From positions 1-7,597 of the forward strand of contig JAHEYX010000148.1 of the NCBI GenBank assembly GCA_023251415.1: DNA of 7,597 nt. Reading direction: 5' to 3'. The notes under the pieces were generated by a model. That model worked only from the letters and a program-made list of their open reading frames with translations. It did not search any database and was not told where the DNA came from. The stretch is from Chitinophagales bacterium. GTDB taxonomy: Bacteria > Bacteroidota > Bacteroidia > Chitinophagales > CAIODY01. Below are positions 1 to 6,738 of the stretch, piece by piece; the first letter of the stretch is position 1, and every line of letters starts with the position of its first letter. Position numbers and translations under genes: made by a program.

Positions 1-416
1 ATAACCAAAAACAAGCGCAGCGTGGCCCCCAATGTCCGCGAAAGCAAGAAAAAAGAAGCGCCGGTTTTATAGGTAGCATTGCCAAAACGGGTGAGCAAAT
101 AGTTATAGATGGAGGTCAGTTGCAAACGGTAATATAAAGGCAACAGTACGCCTGCCACCACCATATACCCCAATAAATAGCCAATTACAATTTGAAAATA
201 AGCAAAATGGGTGGTTCCAACGTCTCCCGGAACGCTCATAAAAGTTACGCCGCTCAAAGAGGTACCAATCATGCCGTAAGCCACTACCAGCCAATTAGAG
301 TTGCGGTTTCCGATAAAAAAACTATGTTCATTGGCGCCTTTTCCAGTAAAATAGGCCACCAAATAGAGTACAGCAAAGTATAAAAGGACAAATAATAGCG
401 TGATTACGGGGCTCAT
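1..416 (-). CDS. Sodium:solute symporter (SSS family), N-terminal part, runs off left edge
   Basis: This is the first 138 codons of an inner-membrane secondary transporter that would use a sodium gradient to take up a small solute. Translation from the ATG at 416 stays open to the window edge. It shows hydrophobic segments at about residues 3-22, 42-62, 72-96 and 115-138. The stretch GTSLSGVTFMSVPGDV (51-66) matches the conserved broken first core helix of SSS (LeuT-fold) transporters, and SRTLGATLRLFLV (126-138) matches the later conserved Arg-rich segment. Family members are usually around 480-580 residues, so only about a quarter is present. The substrate cannot be told from this part. The gene is divergent from ssb, with 150 bases between the two starts. 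The start choice is supported by a hydrophobic helix beginning directly after it and a TAnnTTTG box just upstream. Confidence 0.88.
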   Translation of the reverse strand, partial: MSPVITLLFVLLYFAVLYLVAYFTGKGANEHSFFIGNRNSNWLVVAYGMIGTSLSGVTFMSVPGDVGTTHFAYFQIVIGYLLGYMVVAGVLLPLYYRLQLTSIYNYLLTRFGNATYKTGASFFLLSRTLGATLRLFLV

Positions 417-433
417 AGGCTTGGTATGTGCTA

Positions 434-441
434 CAAAACTA
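434..441 (-). promoter_or_regulatory. Candidate -7 box for the symporter gene
   Basis: On the minus strand this reads TAGTTTTG, a full match to the Bacteroidota -7 consensus TAnnTTTG, 17 bases before the symporter ATG. No good -33 TTG element lies at the expected 19-21 base distance, and the implied leader would be only around 10 bases, so the call is tentative. Confidence 0.4.
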
Positions 442-500
442 AAGAATTGAGCGGGGAAGCTTATTTTTGTGCGCAACTTTTCTCCACAGGCAAAGGGGCA

Positions 501-530
501 TTTGTGTAATTAAAAAATTTACTACCTTTA
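501..530 (+). promoter_or_regulatory. Candidate ssb promoter (-33 TTTG, -7 TACCTTTA)
   Basis: TTTG at 501-504 and TACCTTTA at 523-530 are separated by 18 bases. This is close to the Bacteroidota sigma-70 arrangement TTTG-N(19-21)-TAnnTTTG, with the last base of the -7 box differing. Transcription would begin near 537, giving an A/C-rich leader of about 30 bases before the ssb ATG at 567. There is no Shine-Dalgarno sequence, which is normal in this phylum. Confidence 0.45.
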
Positions 531-566
531 AAAAGTAAAAAATCACCACTACAAACAATTACTATT

Positions 567-1025
567 ATGAGAGGTTTAAACAAAGTCATGTTGATTGGAC
601 ACCTGGGCAAAGATCCGGAAATTCAAAATTTTGAAGGAGGCGGCATGTTGGCTAAGTTTACGCTAGCAACCACCGAATATTACAAAGACAAAACCGGTAA
701 TCGTCAAGAGCAAACCGAATGGCATAATATTGTTATTTGGGGCACCTTGGCCGAAATTGCACAAAAGTATTTACGTAAAGGAATGGCGGTGTATGTAGAA
801 GGAAAAATACGTAATCGCAGTTATGATGATAAAGACGGTAATAAAAAGTACATCACTGAAATTCGAGCTGAGAATTTTCAAATGCTCGAACGACGTGAAA
901 ATACGCCTGGAGCTCCCGGAGCACCTGCTGCCGGAGCTTCAGTCTATTCACAAACTTCAGCCCCGGCACCTGCACCATCTCCAATGACGCCTATCGACAG
1001 TGCTGATGATGATTTGCCCTTTTAA
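567..1025 (+). CDS. ssb: Single-stranded DNA-binding protein
   Basis: SSB coats single-stranded DNA during replication, recombination and repair, and recruits partner proteins through its C-terminal tip. The 152-residue product has the OB fold at about residues 3-108: the opening NKVMLIGHLGKDPEI, the DNA-stacking region around TEWHNIVIWG (50-59, with Trp52 and Trp58), then KGMAVYVEGKIRNRSY and YITEIRAENFQML. A flexible Pro/Ala/Gly-rich linker (about 113-143) follows, ending in the acidic tip DDDLPF (147-152), the conserved partner-binding motif. Length and architecture are typical and the gene looks intact. The ATG at 567 gives the expected N-terminus of a few residues ahead of the first beta strand. 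It stands 62 bases upstream of gldE with no clear terminator between, so the two may share a transcript. Confidence 0.97.
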   Translation: MRGLNKVMLIGHLGKDPEIQNFEGGGMLAKFTLATTEYYKDKTGNRQEQTEWHNIVIWGTLAEIAQKYLRKGMAVYVEGKIRNRSYDDKDGNKKYITEIRAENFQMLERRENTPGAPGAPAAGASVYSQTSAPAPAPSPMTPIDSADDDLPF

Positions 1026-1087
1026 TTTGTAAAGCAGTAGAATTACCCAATAATCGAACTGCAATTGTTTAACGAAACTTAGTTATT

Positions 1088-2443
1088 TTGGACACACAAC
1101 CTCCCTCGGTACAATTACCACTTGCTTTTTTACTCAATGCTCCAAGCGGAGTAACAGCAACTTTCTTGTTTTTTAATATTCTATTAATCCTGGTATTATT
1201 GGTTTGTTCGGCATTAATGGCCGGTACAGAAGTAGCATTCTTTTCTTTGGCTTCGAAAGATTTAACGGCCTTGCGTAAAAAGTACAAAACCTCGGCCGAT
1301 AATATTATTCGCTTATTGGAAGAACCACGTAAATTATTAGCCACCATATTAATTGCCAACAGCTTTTTAAATATTGCGGTGGTGGTAGTTACATATTCTA
1401 TTCTACATCCTTACAACCTAGAACCCTGGTTAGAGTTGTTGTTGGAGATAGGAGTGGTTACTTTTTTCTTGGTATTGTTTGGCGAAGTATCACCTAAAGT
1501 TTATGCGAACCAACACAATATTCGTGTGGCATTATTAATGGCTATTCCATTAGGTTTGATGGTGCGATTGTTTACACCACTCAGCAGCTTTTTAAGTTCA
1601 TTTACCAAGATTATCGAAAAGCGTTTAATGAAAAAGAAATCGGCTGAAGTAGATGCCGATGAAATCGCGCACGCAATTGACATTGCCTTACACGATAAGA
1701 CCTCTAAGCAAGAAGTTTCGATTTTAAAAGGCATTGCTCGCTTTGGTAATATCAGTGTGAAGCAAATTATGCGTTCCAGAATGGATATCGTGGGCATCGA
1801 TTATCAACTTGATTTTAAAGCACTAATGGCCTTTGTTAAAGATGCCGGTTATTCGCGAATGCCGGTTTTTATGGATGATGTAGATTCGGTAAAAGGCGTT
1901 TTGTTTACTAAAGATTTGTTGGAATACATTGATCGCGAAGCCGATTTTGATTGGCACAGTTTAATTCGCCCACCATTCTTTATACCGGAGCATAAAAAAA
2001 TTAATGACTTGTTGAAAGAGTTTCAAACCAAACGTATGCATTTGGCAATTGTGGTGGATGAATATGGCGGAACAGCCGGTTTGGTAACTTTAGAAGATAT
2101 CATGGAAGAAATTATAGGCGATATCAAAGATGAATTTGACGAGCAAGACGAACAGCATTATTCACGCATTAATGAGACTACTTTTGTATTTGATGGAAAG
2201 CTGTTGCTAAATGATGTTTGTCGGATATTAAACTTACCTGTAGACACTTTTGATGATGTAAAAGGCGAATCGGATACCATAGCCGGTTTGGTATTGGAAT
2301 TATTCGGTAAAATTCCGAAGGTTGATGAAAAGGTGAAATTCAAGCACTACGAATTTAAAGTGCAGCAAATGAGTAAACTGCGTGTAGCGCGCGTGCGGGT
2401 TGAATTGTTTCCAATTGCAGCAGTTTCGACGGATAAGAAATAG
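1088..2443 (+). CDS. gldE: Gliding motility-associated protein GldE (CNNM/CorC-type membrane protein)
   Basis: This 451-residue inner-membrane protein belongs to the CNNM/CorC (HlyC) family. Members with this layout are linked to divalent-cation or envelope functions. In Flavobacterium, GldE is associated with GldD and gliding, but the gene also occurs in non-gliding Bacteroidota. The CNNM (DUF21) membrane domain spans about residues 22-190, with MAGTEVAFFSL (44-54) and FGEVSPKVYA (131-140) as hallmark motifs. A CBS pair follows at about 225-345, including GYSRMPVF (254-261) and DEYGGTAGLVTLEDIMEEI (324-342). The CorC_HlyC C-terminal domain is at about 358-440. The start is TTG at 1088: an in-frame stop lies at 1070-1072, no ATG occurs before 1216, and starting there would remove the first membrane helix. 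The position straight after ssb supports the GldE name over a generic hemolysin/CorC label. Whether this organism glides cannot be told from the window. Confidence 0.9.
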   Translation: MDTQPPSVQLPLAFLLNAPSGVTATFLFFNILLILVLLVCSALMAGTEVAFFSLASKDLTALRKKYKTSADNIIRLLEEPRKLLATILIANSFLNIAVVVVTYSILHPYNLEPWLELLLEIGVVTFFLVLFGEVSPKVYANQHNIRVALLMAIPLGLMVRLFTPLSSFLSSFTKIIEKRLMKKKSAEVDADEIAHAIDIALHDKTSKQEVSILKGIARFGNISVKQIMRSRMDIVGIDYQLDFKALMAFVKDAGYSRMPVFMDDVDSVKGVLFTKDLLEYIDREADFDWHSLIRPPFFIPEHKKINDLLKEFQTKRMHLAIVVDEYGGTAGLVTLEDIMEEIIGDIKDEFDEQDEQHYSRINETTFVFDGKLLLNDVCRILNLPVDTFDDVKGESDTIAGLVLELFGKIPKVDEKVKFKHYEFKVQQMSKLRVARVRVELFPIAAVSTDKK

Positions 2444-2516
2444 GGTGTTGGCGTGTTGTACAGTGTGTCAAAAAAATGGGAAAATAAATGAACCTACAGC
2501 TTTTTGACTTGTAGTA

Positions 2517-2524
2517 TAGTTTTA
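2517..2524 (+). promoter_or_regulatory. Weak -7-like box ahead of the small lipoprotein gene
   Basis: TAGTTTTA matches TAnnTTTG at all but the last base and lies 17 bases upstream of the ATG at 2542. No TTG sits at the right distance for a -33 element. The 98-base gap after gldE makes a separate promoter plausible, but the sequence evidence is thin. Confidence 0.25.
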
Positions 2525-2541
2525 ACATAAATCCTACGGTT

Positions 2542-2985
2542 ATGAAATTAACTTCACTTATTGCCTTACTACTGTTGTTTTTTGCAGCCTGTTCTAACTC
2601 GAAAAAGGCTCCGGTAGCGGTTACTTCAGATGCACCTTCCAATGTGGAGGCCATACGAAAAGCACAAACACCGGGTAAATACTGTTTAAAACAACCCGAA
2701 GTTTTTCAGGTACAATTGCAAAGTGCCTTGCAAAAAGCAGGTATTACAGTAGCTGATTTCATCAGTTTAACCGAATCGAAAGAGGTTCCGCTTCAAATAC
2801 ATGCTAACTCAGCTTTTAACAATCAATTAGCCTTGCAATTGGTAGATGCAAAAGGAGGCATTTTAGCAACTATTAATCAACCAATAGCAGCAGAGCAAGG
2901 GAGTACAACCACGGTTAAATTTATATTACCTGAACAGTTAAATTTGAATACGGTTCATCATTTTAAGTTGAATTTAGCATTATAA
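2542..2985 (+). CDS. Small lipoprotein of unknown function
   Basis: I do not recognise this family. The 147-residue product begins with a clear lipoprotein signal peptide: Lys2, a hydrophobic run at about 5-14, and the lipobox FAAC with Cys17 as the lipidated residue. The next residues are SNSKKA, basic rather than acidic, so it lacks the acidic signal that directs many Bacteroidota lipoproteins to the cell surface. A periplasm-facing outer-membrane location is the simplest inference. The mature part (about 130 residues) has a second Cys at 48, a helical-looking stretch at about 50-75, then alternating polar/hydrophobic segments (about 80-147) suggestive of a small beta-rich domain. It lies 98 bases after gldE, where relatives often carry gldD, but I see no resemblance to GldD. 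A perfect hairpin follows 10 bases after its stop. Confidence 0.85.
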   Translation: MKLTSLIALLLLFFAACSNSKKAPVAVTSDAPSNVEAIRKAQTPGKYCLKQPEVFQVQLQSALQKAGITVADFISLTESKEVPLQIHANSAFNNQLALQLVDAKGGILATINQPIAAEQGSTTTVKFILPEQLNLNTVHHFKLNLAL

Positions 2986-2995
2986 TACAATACCC

Positions 2996-3012
2996 CTGCT
3001 TAAAATAAGCAG
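2996..3012 (+). terminator. Perfect 7-bp hairpin after the small lipoprotein gene
   Basis: CTGCTTA (2996-3002) and TAAGCAG (3006-3012) are exact inverted repeats around an AAA loop, starting 10 bases past the stop codon. The location suits transcription termination. The stem is only moderately GC-rich and is not followed by a continuous T-run (the next bases are AATTGCTGTTATTCTT), so it could instead protect the 3' end of the message. Confidence 0.4.
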
Positions 3013-3060
3013 AATTGCTGTTATTCTTAAGGATTACCTTTTAGTATCCAATGAAAAGTG

Positions 3061-3068
3061 TAAATTAG
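3061..3068 (+). promoter_or_regulatory. Weak -7-like box ahead of the permease gene
   Basis: TAAATTAG matches TAnnTTTG at seven of eight positions and lies 32 bases before the ATG at 3101. The bases 18 upstream are TTTT (3039-3042), a poor -33 element. TACCTTTT at 3035-3042 is an alternative -7 box. Neither is strong, but the hairpin upstream implies that some promoter lies in this gap. Confidence 0.2.
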
Positions 3069-3100
3069 CGCAATCAAAGCACTAGCTTACTTTTCTTCGA

Positions 3101-4348
3101 ATGAAATTAGCTGAAATTATCCGACTAGCCTTTCGAGCCATACGCGGCAATATGTTGCGTACCGTACTTACGGTATTAATCATTGCATTCGGTATATTGG
3201 CACTAGTAGGTATTTTAACCATTATTGATGGTATAGAAGGTAGTATCAGTACTAATTTCAGTAGCATGGGGGCTAATTCATTTTCGTTTCGAAATAAAGA
3301 AGCCTCGTTTCATGTTGGTCGTCGCGGTAAAAAAGCAAAGACCTATCAACGTATCAAATACGAACAAGCCCAATTATTTAAACGCGTATTTAACTATCCG
3401 GCAAAAGTTTCAATTAATGTACGAGTAGCCGGAACACTTACGGCTGAATACGCTTCAAAGAAAACCCATCCTAATGTTGGTTTATTTGGTGTTGATGAAA
3501 ATTACTTTGAAGTATCGGGTTATGAGTTTGCAGCCGGTCGTCCATTCAGTCACCAAGAAACAACAGATGGTGCCAATGTGGTTGTATTAGGTCCGGATGT
3601 TGCGGCCTTATTATTCCGCAACCCCATAAAGGCCGTTAATCAAGTAATTAGTTTGAATGAAAAGAAATACCGGGTAGCAGGTGTATTAAAGTCGAAGGGA
3701 GTAAGCGGGTTTATGAATACAGATAATACCATGTATATTTCTGTTACTAATGCGCGACGCACCTTTTTAAGCGGTAAAGAGAACAATGTTTCGTATGTAG
3801 TAACGATAGCGGTCAATAATACAGCCATGTTAGAAGGAGCTGTGAGTGAAGCGGAGGGCTTGTTTCGGGTAGTGCGTAAAAACAATTTAAAAGAAGAAAA
3901 CGATTTTGAAACCCGCCGTAGCACCGATCTCGCGCAAGAGTTGTTCGAGAATTTGTATTATGTAAGAATGGCAGCCGTTTTTATCGGAATCATTACTTTA
4001 TTGGGTGCAGCTATTGGTTTAATGAATATTATGTTGGTGAGTGTAAATGAGCGAACTCGTGAAATTGGTTTGTGTAAAGCCATTGGAGCAACCAATACCA
4101 ATATACGGGTACAGTTGTTTACTGAAGCCATTTTAATTTGTCAAATCGGCGGTGTATTAGGAATTATCTTAGGTTTATTACTAGGTAACCTGATTGCCAT
4201 TTCGATATTTAAAGGCAGCATGATTATTCCATGGTTATGGATTTTTGGTGGATTGATTTTGTGTTTTGTGGTTGGAATTGTTGCCGGGGTATATCCTGCA
4301 GTAAAGGCATCGCGCTTAAATCCAATAACGGCGTTGCGTCATGAATAA
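3101..4348 (+). CDS. MacB/FtsX-type ABC transporter permease
   Basis: This 415-residue inner-membrane protein is the permease half of a type VII (mechanotransmission) ABC transporter of the MacB/LolCE/FtsX superfamily. Relatives export peptides or drugs, release lipoproteins, or signal across the membrane without transport. It has the expected order: a cytoplasmic amphipathic N-terminus, membrane helix 1 (about 19-43), a large periplasmic MacB core domain (about 45-285), then three C-terminal helices (about 289-314, 340-368, 376-400). The FtsX signature is clear in SVNERTREIGLCKAIGA (314-330, the coupling region contacting the ATPase) and at the end in YPAVKASRLNPITALRHE (398-415). The gene is full length. 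No ATP-binding subunit is in the window, so the partner must be encoded elsewhere, and the substrate is unknown. The ATG at 3101 gives the standard N-terminus for the family. Confidence 0.92.
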   Translation: MKLAEIIRLAFRAIRGNMLRTVLTVLIIAFGILALVGILTIIDGIEGSISTNFSSMGANSFSFRNKEASFHVGRRGKKAKTYQRIKYEQAQLFKRVFNYPAKVSINVRVAGTLTAEYASKKTHPNVGLFGVDENYFEVSGYEFAAGRPFSHQETTDGANVVVLGPDVAALLFRNPIKAVNQVISLNEKKYRVAGVLKSKGVSGFMNTDNTMYISVTNARRTFLSGKENNVSYVVTIAVNNTAMLEGAVSEAEGLFRVVRKNNLKEENDFETRRSTDLAQELFENLYYVRMAAVFIGIITLLGAAIGLMNIMLVSVNERTREIGLCKAIGATNTNIRVQLFTEAILICQIGGVLGIILGLLLGNLIAISIFKGSMIIPWLWIFGGLILCFVVGIVAGVYPAVKASRLNPITALRHE

Positions 4349-4393
4349 AGCTTGATAGTGTTCATTTAAACAATTCACGTGCTGATGTTATTA

Positions 4394-4410
4394 ATTACGC
4401 GTGTCGTAAT
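4394..4410. promoter_or_regulatory. Palindrome upstream of the binding-protein operon, possible operator
   Basis: ATTACG (4394-4399) and CGTAAT (4405-4410) are exact inverted repeats with a 5-base spacer. The site ends 23 bases before the likely -7 box at 4434, so it would overlap or abut the -33 region, a common place for a regulator to bind. It could also be a weak stem ending the permease transcript 45 bases after its stop, but no T-run follows. Confidence 0.3.
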
Positions 4411-4433
4411 CAGTCCCATACTGCTAATTTCAA

Positions 4434-4441
4434 TATATTTG
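4434..4441 (+). promoter_or_regulatory. Candidate -7 box for the binding-protein operon
   Basis: TATATTTG is an exact match to the Bacteroidota -7 consensus TAnnTTTG. It lies 17 bases before the ATG at 4459. No TTG is present at the usual -33 distance, which would fit a promoter needing an activator or simply a weak one. Confidence 0.5.
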
Positions 4442-4458
4442 TTACATAACACCAATTC

Positions 4459-6321
4459 ATGAAAATGCAATATTTAATGAAACGTACATTGCTTGTTTTA
4501 AGCAGTGTAGGCTTAATAGCCGGAATAGCTGCTTGTACGGGCAGTAAATCAAAAAAACAAACAGAAGCGGTTAAAGTATATGCCGGTGAAGACGGAAAGA
4601 AATTTCTGCACATCGATGATGCCACCGAAATGATGCAGGGATGGCCTACCAATAATAGTTTGGTAGTACATATAATTGGCGAACCTGATCAATTGCATCC
4701 GGCCAATTCCAATCATGAAGTGCGCAGTTTAATAAATAACTATACCCATAAATATATTATGCGCTTGGGTTTGGAAGATTGTAAAGTAAAGCCTGATTTA
4801 GCAGTTGATTTCCCAAAAATAGCTGCAAATAATTTAGAATACACCTACACCTTACGTCCGGAAGCTAGATGGGATGATAATACGCCAATTACCGTTGATG
4901 ATGTTATCTTTTCTTACAAAGCTTATATGTGTCCACTTACCAATAACCCGCAGGCAAAGCCCTATTTAAAAAACTTGCTTAGTATTGAAAAAGTAGCAGG
5001 CAACCCGCAGCAATTTGTGATGAAAATGGAAAGGGAATATGTGCAGAATATAGAAATGGTAGTTGATTTTCCGATTCTGCAAGCTTCCTTTTTTGATCCG
5101 CAAGCTGTTTTGAAAAACTATACGATAGAACAGTTTCACAACAAAAGTTTCAATGCAGAAAAACACGCTGATTTAAAAGCATGGGCTACGTTATTTAATG
5201 ATCCGAAGTATGGTCATGATCCAAATTTCTTAGCAGGTGCCGGTCCGTATAAAGTTATCGCATGGGAAAACGGACAAACAATTACGCTGGCAAAAAAAGC
5301 GAATTATTGGGCTAAAGGGGATCGTATTGCGGATGCAGCTTTTCCGGATAAAATTATTTTTAAGTTGAATAAAGATCAAAATTCAACGATGCTGGAATTT
5401 AAATCGCAAGTGATGGATGCCAGTAATTTTTTATCAATGAAAACCCTGTTGACCTTGCAAGAGGATTCAGCATTTAATGCCAACTACAACAGTTGTTTTG
5501 TTACGAATTTCAACTACAGTTATATCGGTTTAAACATGAAACCGGATGGTATCAAGCATAAAGCAATTTTAACCGATGTTAAAGTACGCCGTGCCTTGGC
5601 TTTATTGACTCCGGTTGATGACATCATCAGTGTAATTTACAAAAACAAATGCAAACGCATAACCAGCATGGTTAGTCCGATGAAGCCGGAGTACAATACC
5701 GATTTGAAGCCTATTCCTTTGGATATCGAGCAAGCCAAAAAAATGTTGGATGAAGCCGGTTGGAAAGACAGTAACAATGATGGTTCGCGTGATAAAATAA
5801 TAAATGGTCAACGGGTGGAATTGAAATTAGATTTGAACATCATGAACAGTGTTGTAGATTGGAAAGATATGGCGAACATGATTGCTGAATCCTATAAAAA
5901 AGCGGGTGTTATCGTTAACATCAATATCATGGATCCGTCAGCCTTTATCGATAAAAACAAACAACACGATTTCGATATGATATTGGGTTCATGGGGAGGT
6001 GTTTCAGGTGCAGATGATTTTTCGCAATTGTGGAGCAGCGAAAATTGGGCTTCTCACGGCAGTAATTATGTTGGTTTTGGAGATGCTACTACCGATGCTT
6101 TAATTGATTCGTGCAATTATCACCTCGATCCGGCGAAACGTATTCCGTTTGTAAAAGCATTTCAAAAAATGGTGTACGATCAACAACCTTACATTTTCCT
6201 TAACTCCAGTACGCGACGTTTAGCGATTCATAAACGTTGGGGTAATGTTAATTTCTACATCGAACGCCCCGGTTTTGCATTAAACAACTTTAAATTGCTG
6301 AATGTAGAAACGAAGAAGTAA
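4459..6321 (+). CDS. ABC transporter substrate-binding lipoprotein, family 5 (peptide/solute-binding)
   Basis: This 620-residue lipoprotein belongs to the SBP_bac_5 (DppA/OppA-like) family, which captures peptides or other small solutes in the periplasm for an ABC importer. The signal peptide ends in the lipobox IAAC with Cys26 lipidated, followed by a basic linker. Three ATGs (residues 1, 3, 7) could start it; residue 7 gives the most compact signal peptide (MKRTLLVLSS), so the start is uncertain by six codons. The binding domain runs from about 68 to 612. Family marks are LRPEARWDDNTPITVDDVIFS (132-152, split as LRPEARW and the ITVDDV lobe), GAGPYKVIAWENGQTITL (260-277), VRRALALLTPVDDII (376-390) and AKKMLDEAGWKDSNNDGSRD (426-445). 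It is somewhat longer than classical DppA (about 535). No OppB/C permease or ATPase is nearby; the MacB-type permease upstream is not a usual partner. The ligand is unknown. Confidence 0.92.
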   Translation: MKMQYLMKRTLLVLSSVGLIAGIAACTGSKSKKQTEAVKVYAGEDGKKFLHIDDATEMMQGWPTNNSLVVHIIGEPDQLHPANSNHEVRSLINNYTHKYIMRLGLEDCKVKPDLAVDFPKIAANNLEYTYTLRPEARWDDNTPITVDDVIFSYKAYMCPLTNNPQAKPYLKNLLSIEKVAGNPQQFVMKMEREYVQNIEMVVDFPILQASFFDPQAVLKNYTIEQFHNKSFNAEKHADLKAWATLFNDPKYGHDPNFLAGAGPYKVIAWENGQTITLAKKANYWAKGDRIADAAFPDKIIFKLNKDQNSTMLEFKSQVMDASNFLSMKTLLTLQEDSAFNANYNSCFVTNFNYSYIGLNMKPDGIKHKAILTDVKVRRALALLTPVDDIISVIYKNKCKRITSMVSPMKPEYNTDLKPIPLDIEQAKKMLDEAGWKDSNNDGSRDKIINGQRVELKLDLNIMNSVVDWKDMANMIAESYKKAGVIVNINIMDPSAFIDKNKQHDFDMILGSWGGVSGADDFSQLWSSENWASHGSNYVGFGDATTDALIDSCNYHLDPAKRIPFVKAFQKMVYDQQPYIFLNSSTRRLAIHKRWGNVNFYIERPGFALNNFKLLNVETKK

Positions 6322-6323
6322 TT

Positions 6324-6719
6324 ATGTTGAATCCATTTCAAGTAGGCGATAAAAAAACATTTGAACGTAAAGTTACAACAGCCGATACTGCTGCTTTTGA
6401 TAGCGGGGCTGTACATCCCGTGTATGCTACGTTTGCATTAGCCCGCGATGCTGAATGGTGTTGCCGCTTATTTGTTCTAGAAATGAAAGAAGCGGATGAA
6501 GAAGGCATAGGCACTTTTGTAACGGTACAACATCAATCACCTGCACTTGAAAACAGCACCGTTGAATTTGAAGCTACTGTGAAGTCGATTCAGAAAAATG
6601 AAATCATCTGTACCTACACTGCAAAAGTTGGAGAACGATTAATAGCGAGTGGCGAACAAGGACAAAAAATTTTAAAGAAAACGCGTTTGGAGCAATTGTT
6701 TGGCAGCTTAAGCGTATAA
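6324..6719 (+). CDS. Hotdog-fold acyl-CoA thioesterase-like protein (FlK-related)
   Basis: This 131-residue cytoplasmic protein resembles the hotdog-fold thioesterase family that includes fluoroacetyl-CoA thioesterase FlK. Residues Thr36, Glu44 and His70 fall at the same spacing (8 and 34) as the FlK triad Thr42, Glu50 and His76, within HPVYATFALARDAEWCCR (31-48) and GTFVTVQHQSPAL (63-75). The following strands, STVEFEATVKSIQKNEIICTY (78-98, given here as STVEFEATVK onward) and GERLIASGEQGQKIL (103-117), fit the remainder of the fold. FlK's fluorine-sensing Phe36 aligns with Val30 here, so fluoroacetate specificity is not expected; hydrolysis of some short acyl-CoA is the reasonable inference. 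It starts 2 bases after the binding-protein stop, so translation is probably coupled, and it is followed 19 bases later by the methyltransferase gene. A role as a non-catalytic ligand-binding hotdog protein cannot be excluded. Confidence 0.78.
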   Translation: MLNPFQVGDKKTFERKVTTADTAAFDSGAVHPVYATFALARDAEWCCRLFVLEMKEADEEGIGTFVTVQHQSPALENSTVEFEATVKSIQKNEIICTYTAKVGERLIASGEQGQKILKKTRLEQLFGSLSV

Positions 6720-6738
6720 TGCTTCAAATTAATAATAC

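Noticed and set aside
192..383. Plus-strand open frame of 63 residues in the left region
   Set aside because: It lies antisense inside the symporter gene, whose minus-strand reading gives a clear SSS-family protein. The plus-strand product has no recognisable features.
1034..1062. Inverted repeat GCAGT...ACTGC between ssb and gldE as a possible terminator
   Set aside because: Only 5 base pairs with a 19-base loop and no T-run. A match of this size is expected by chance.
2494..2514. CTACA...TGTAG stem between gldE and the small lipoprotein gene
   Set aside because: Only 5 base pairs with an 11-base loop and no trailing T-run. Not enough to call a terminator or operator.
2504..2532. TTGACT plus CATAAAT resembling an enterobacterial -35/-10 promoter
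   Set aside because: Spacing is about right, but Bacteroidota sigma factors use a different consensus, and the -10 match is poor in AT-rich DNA.
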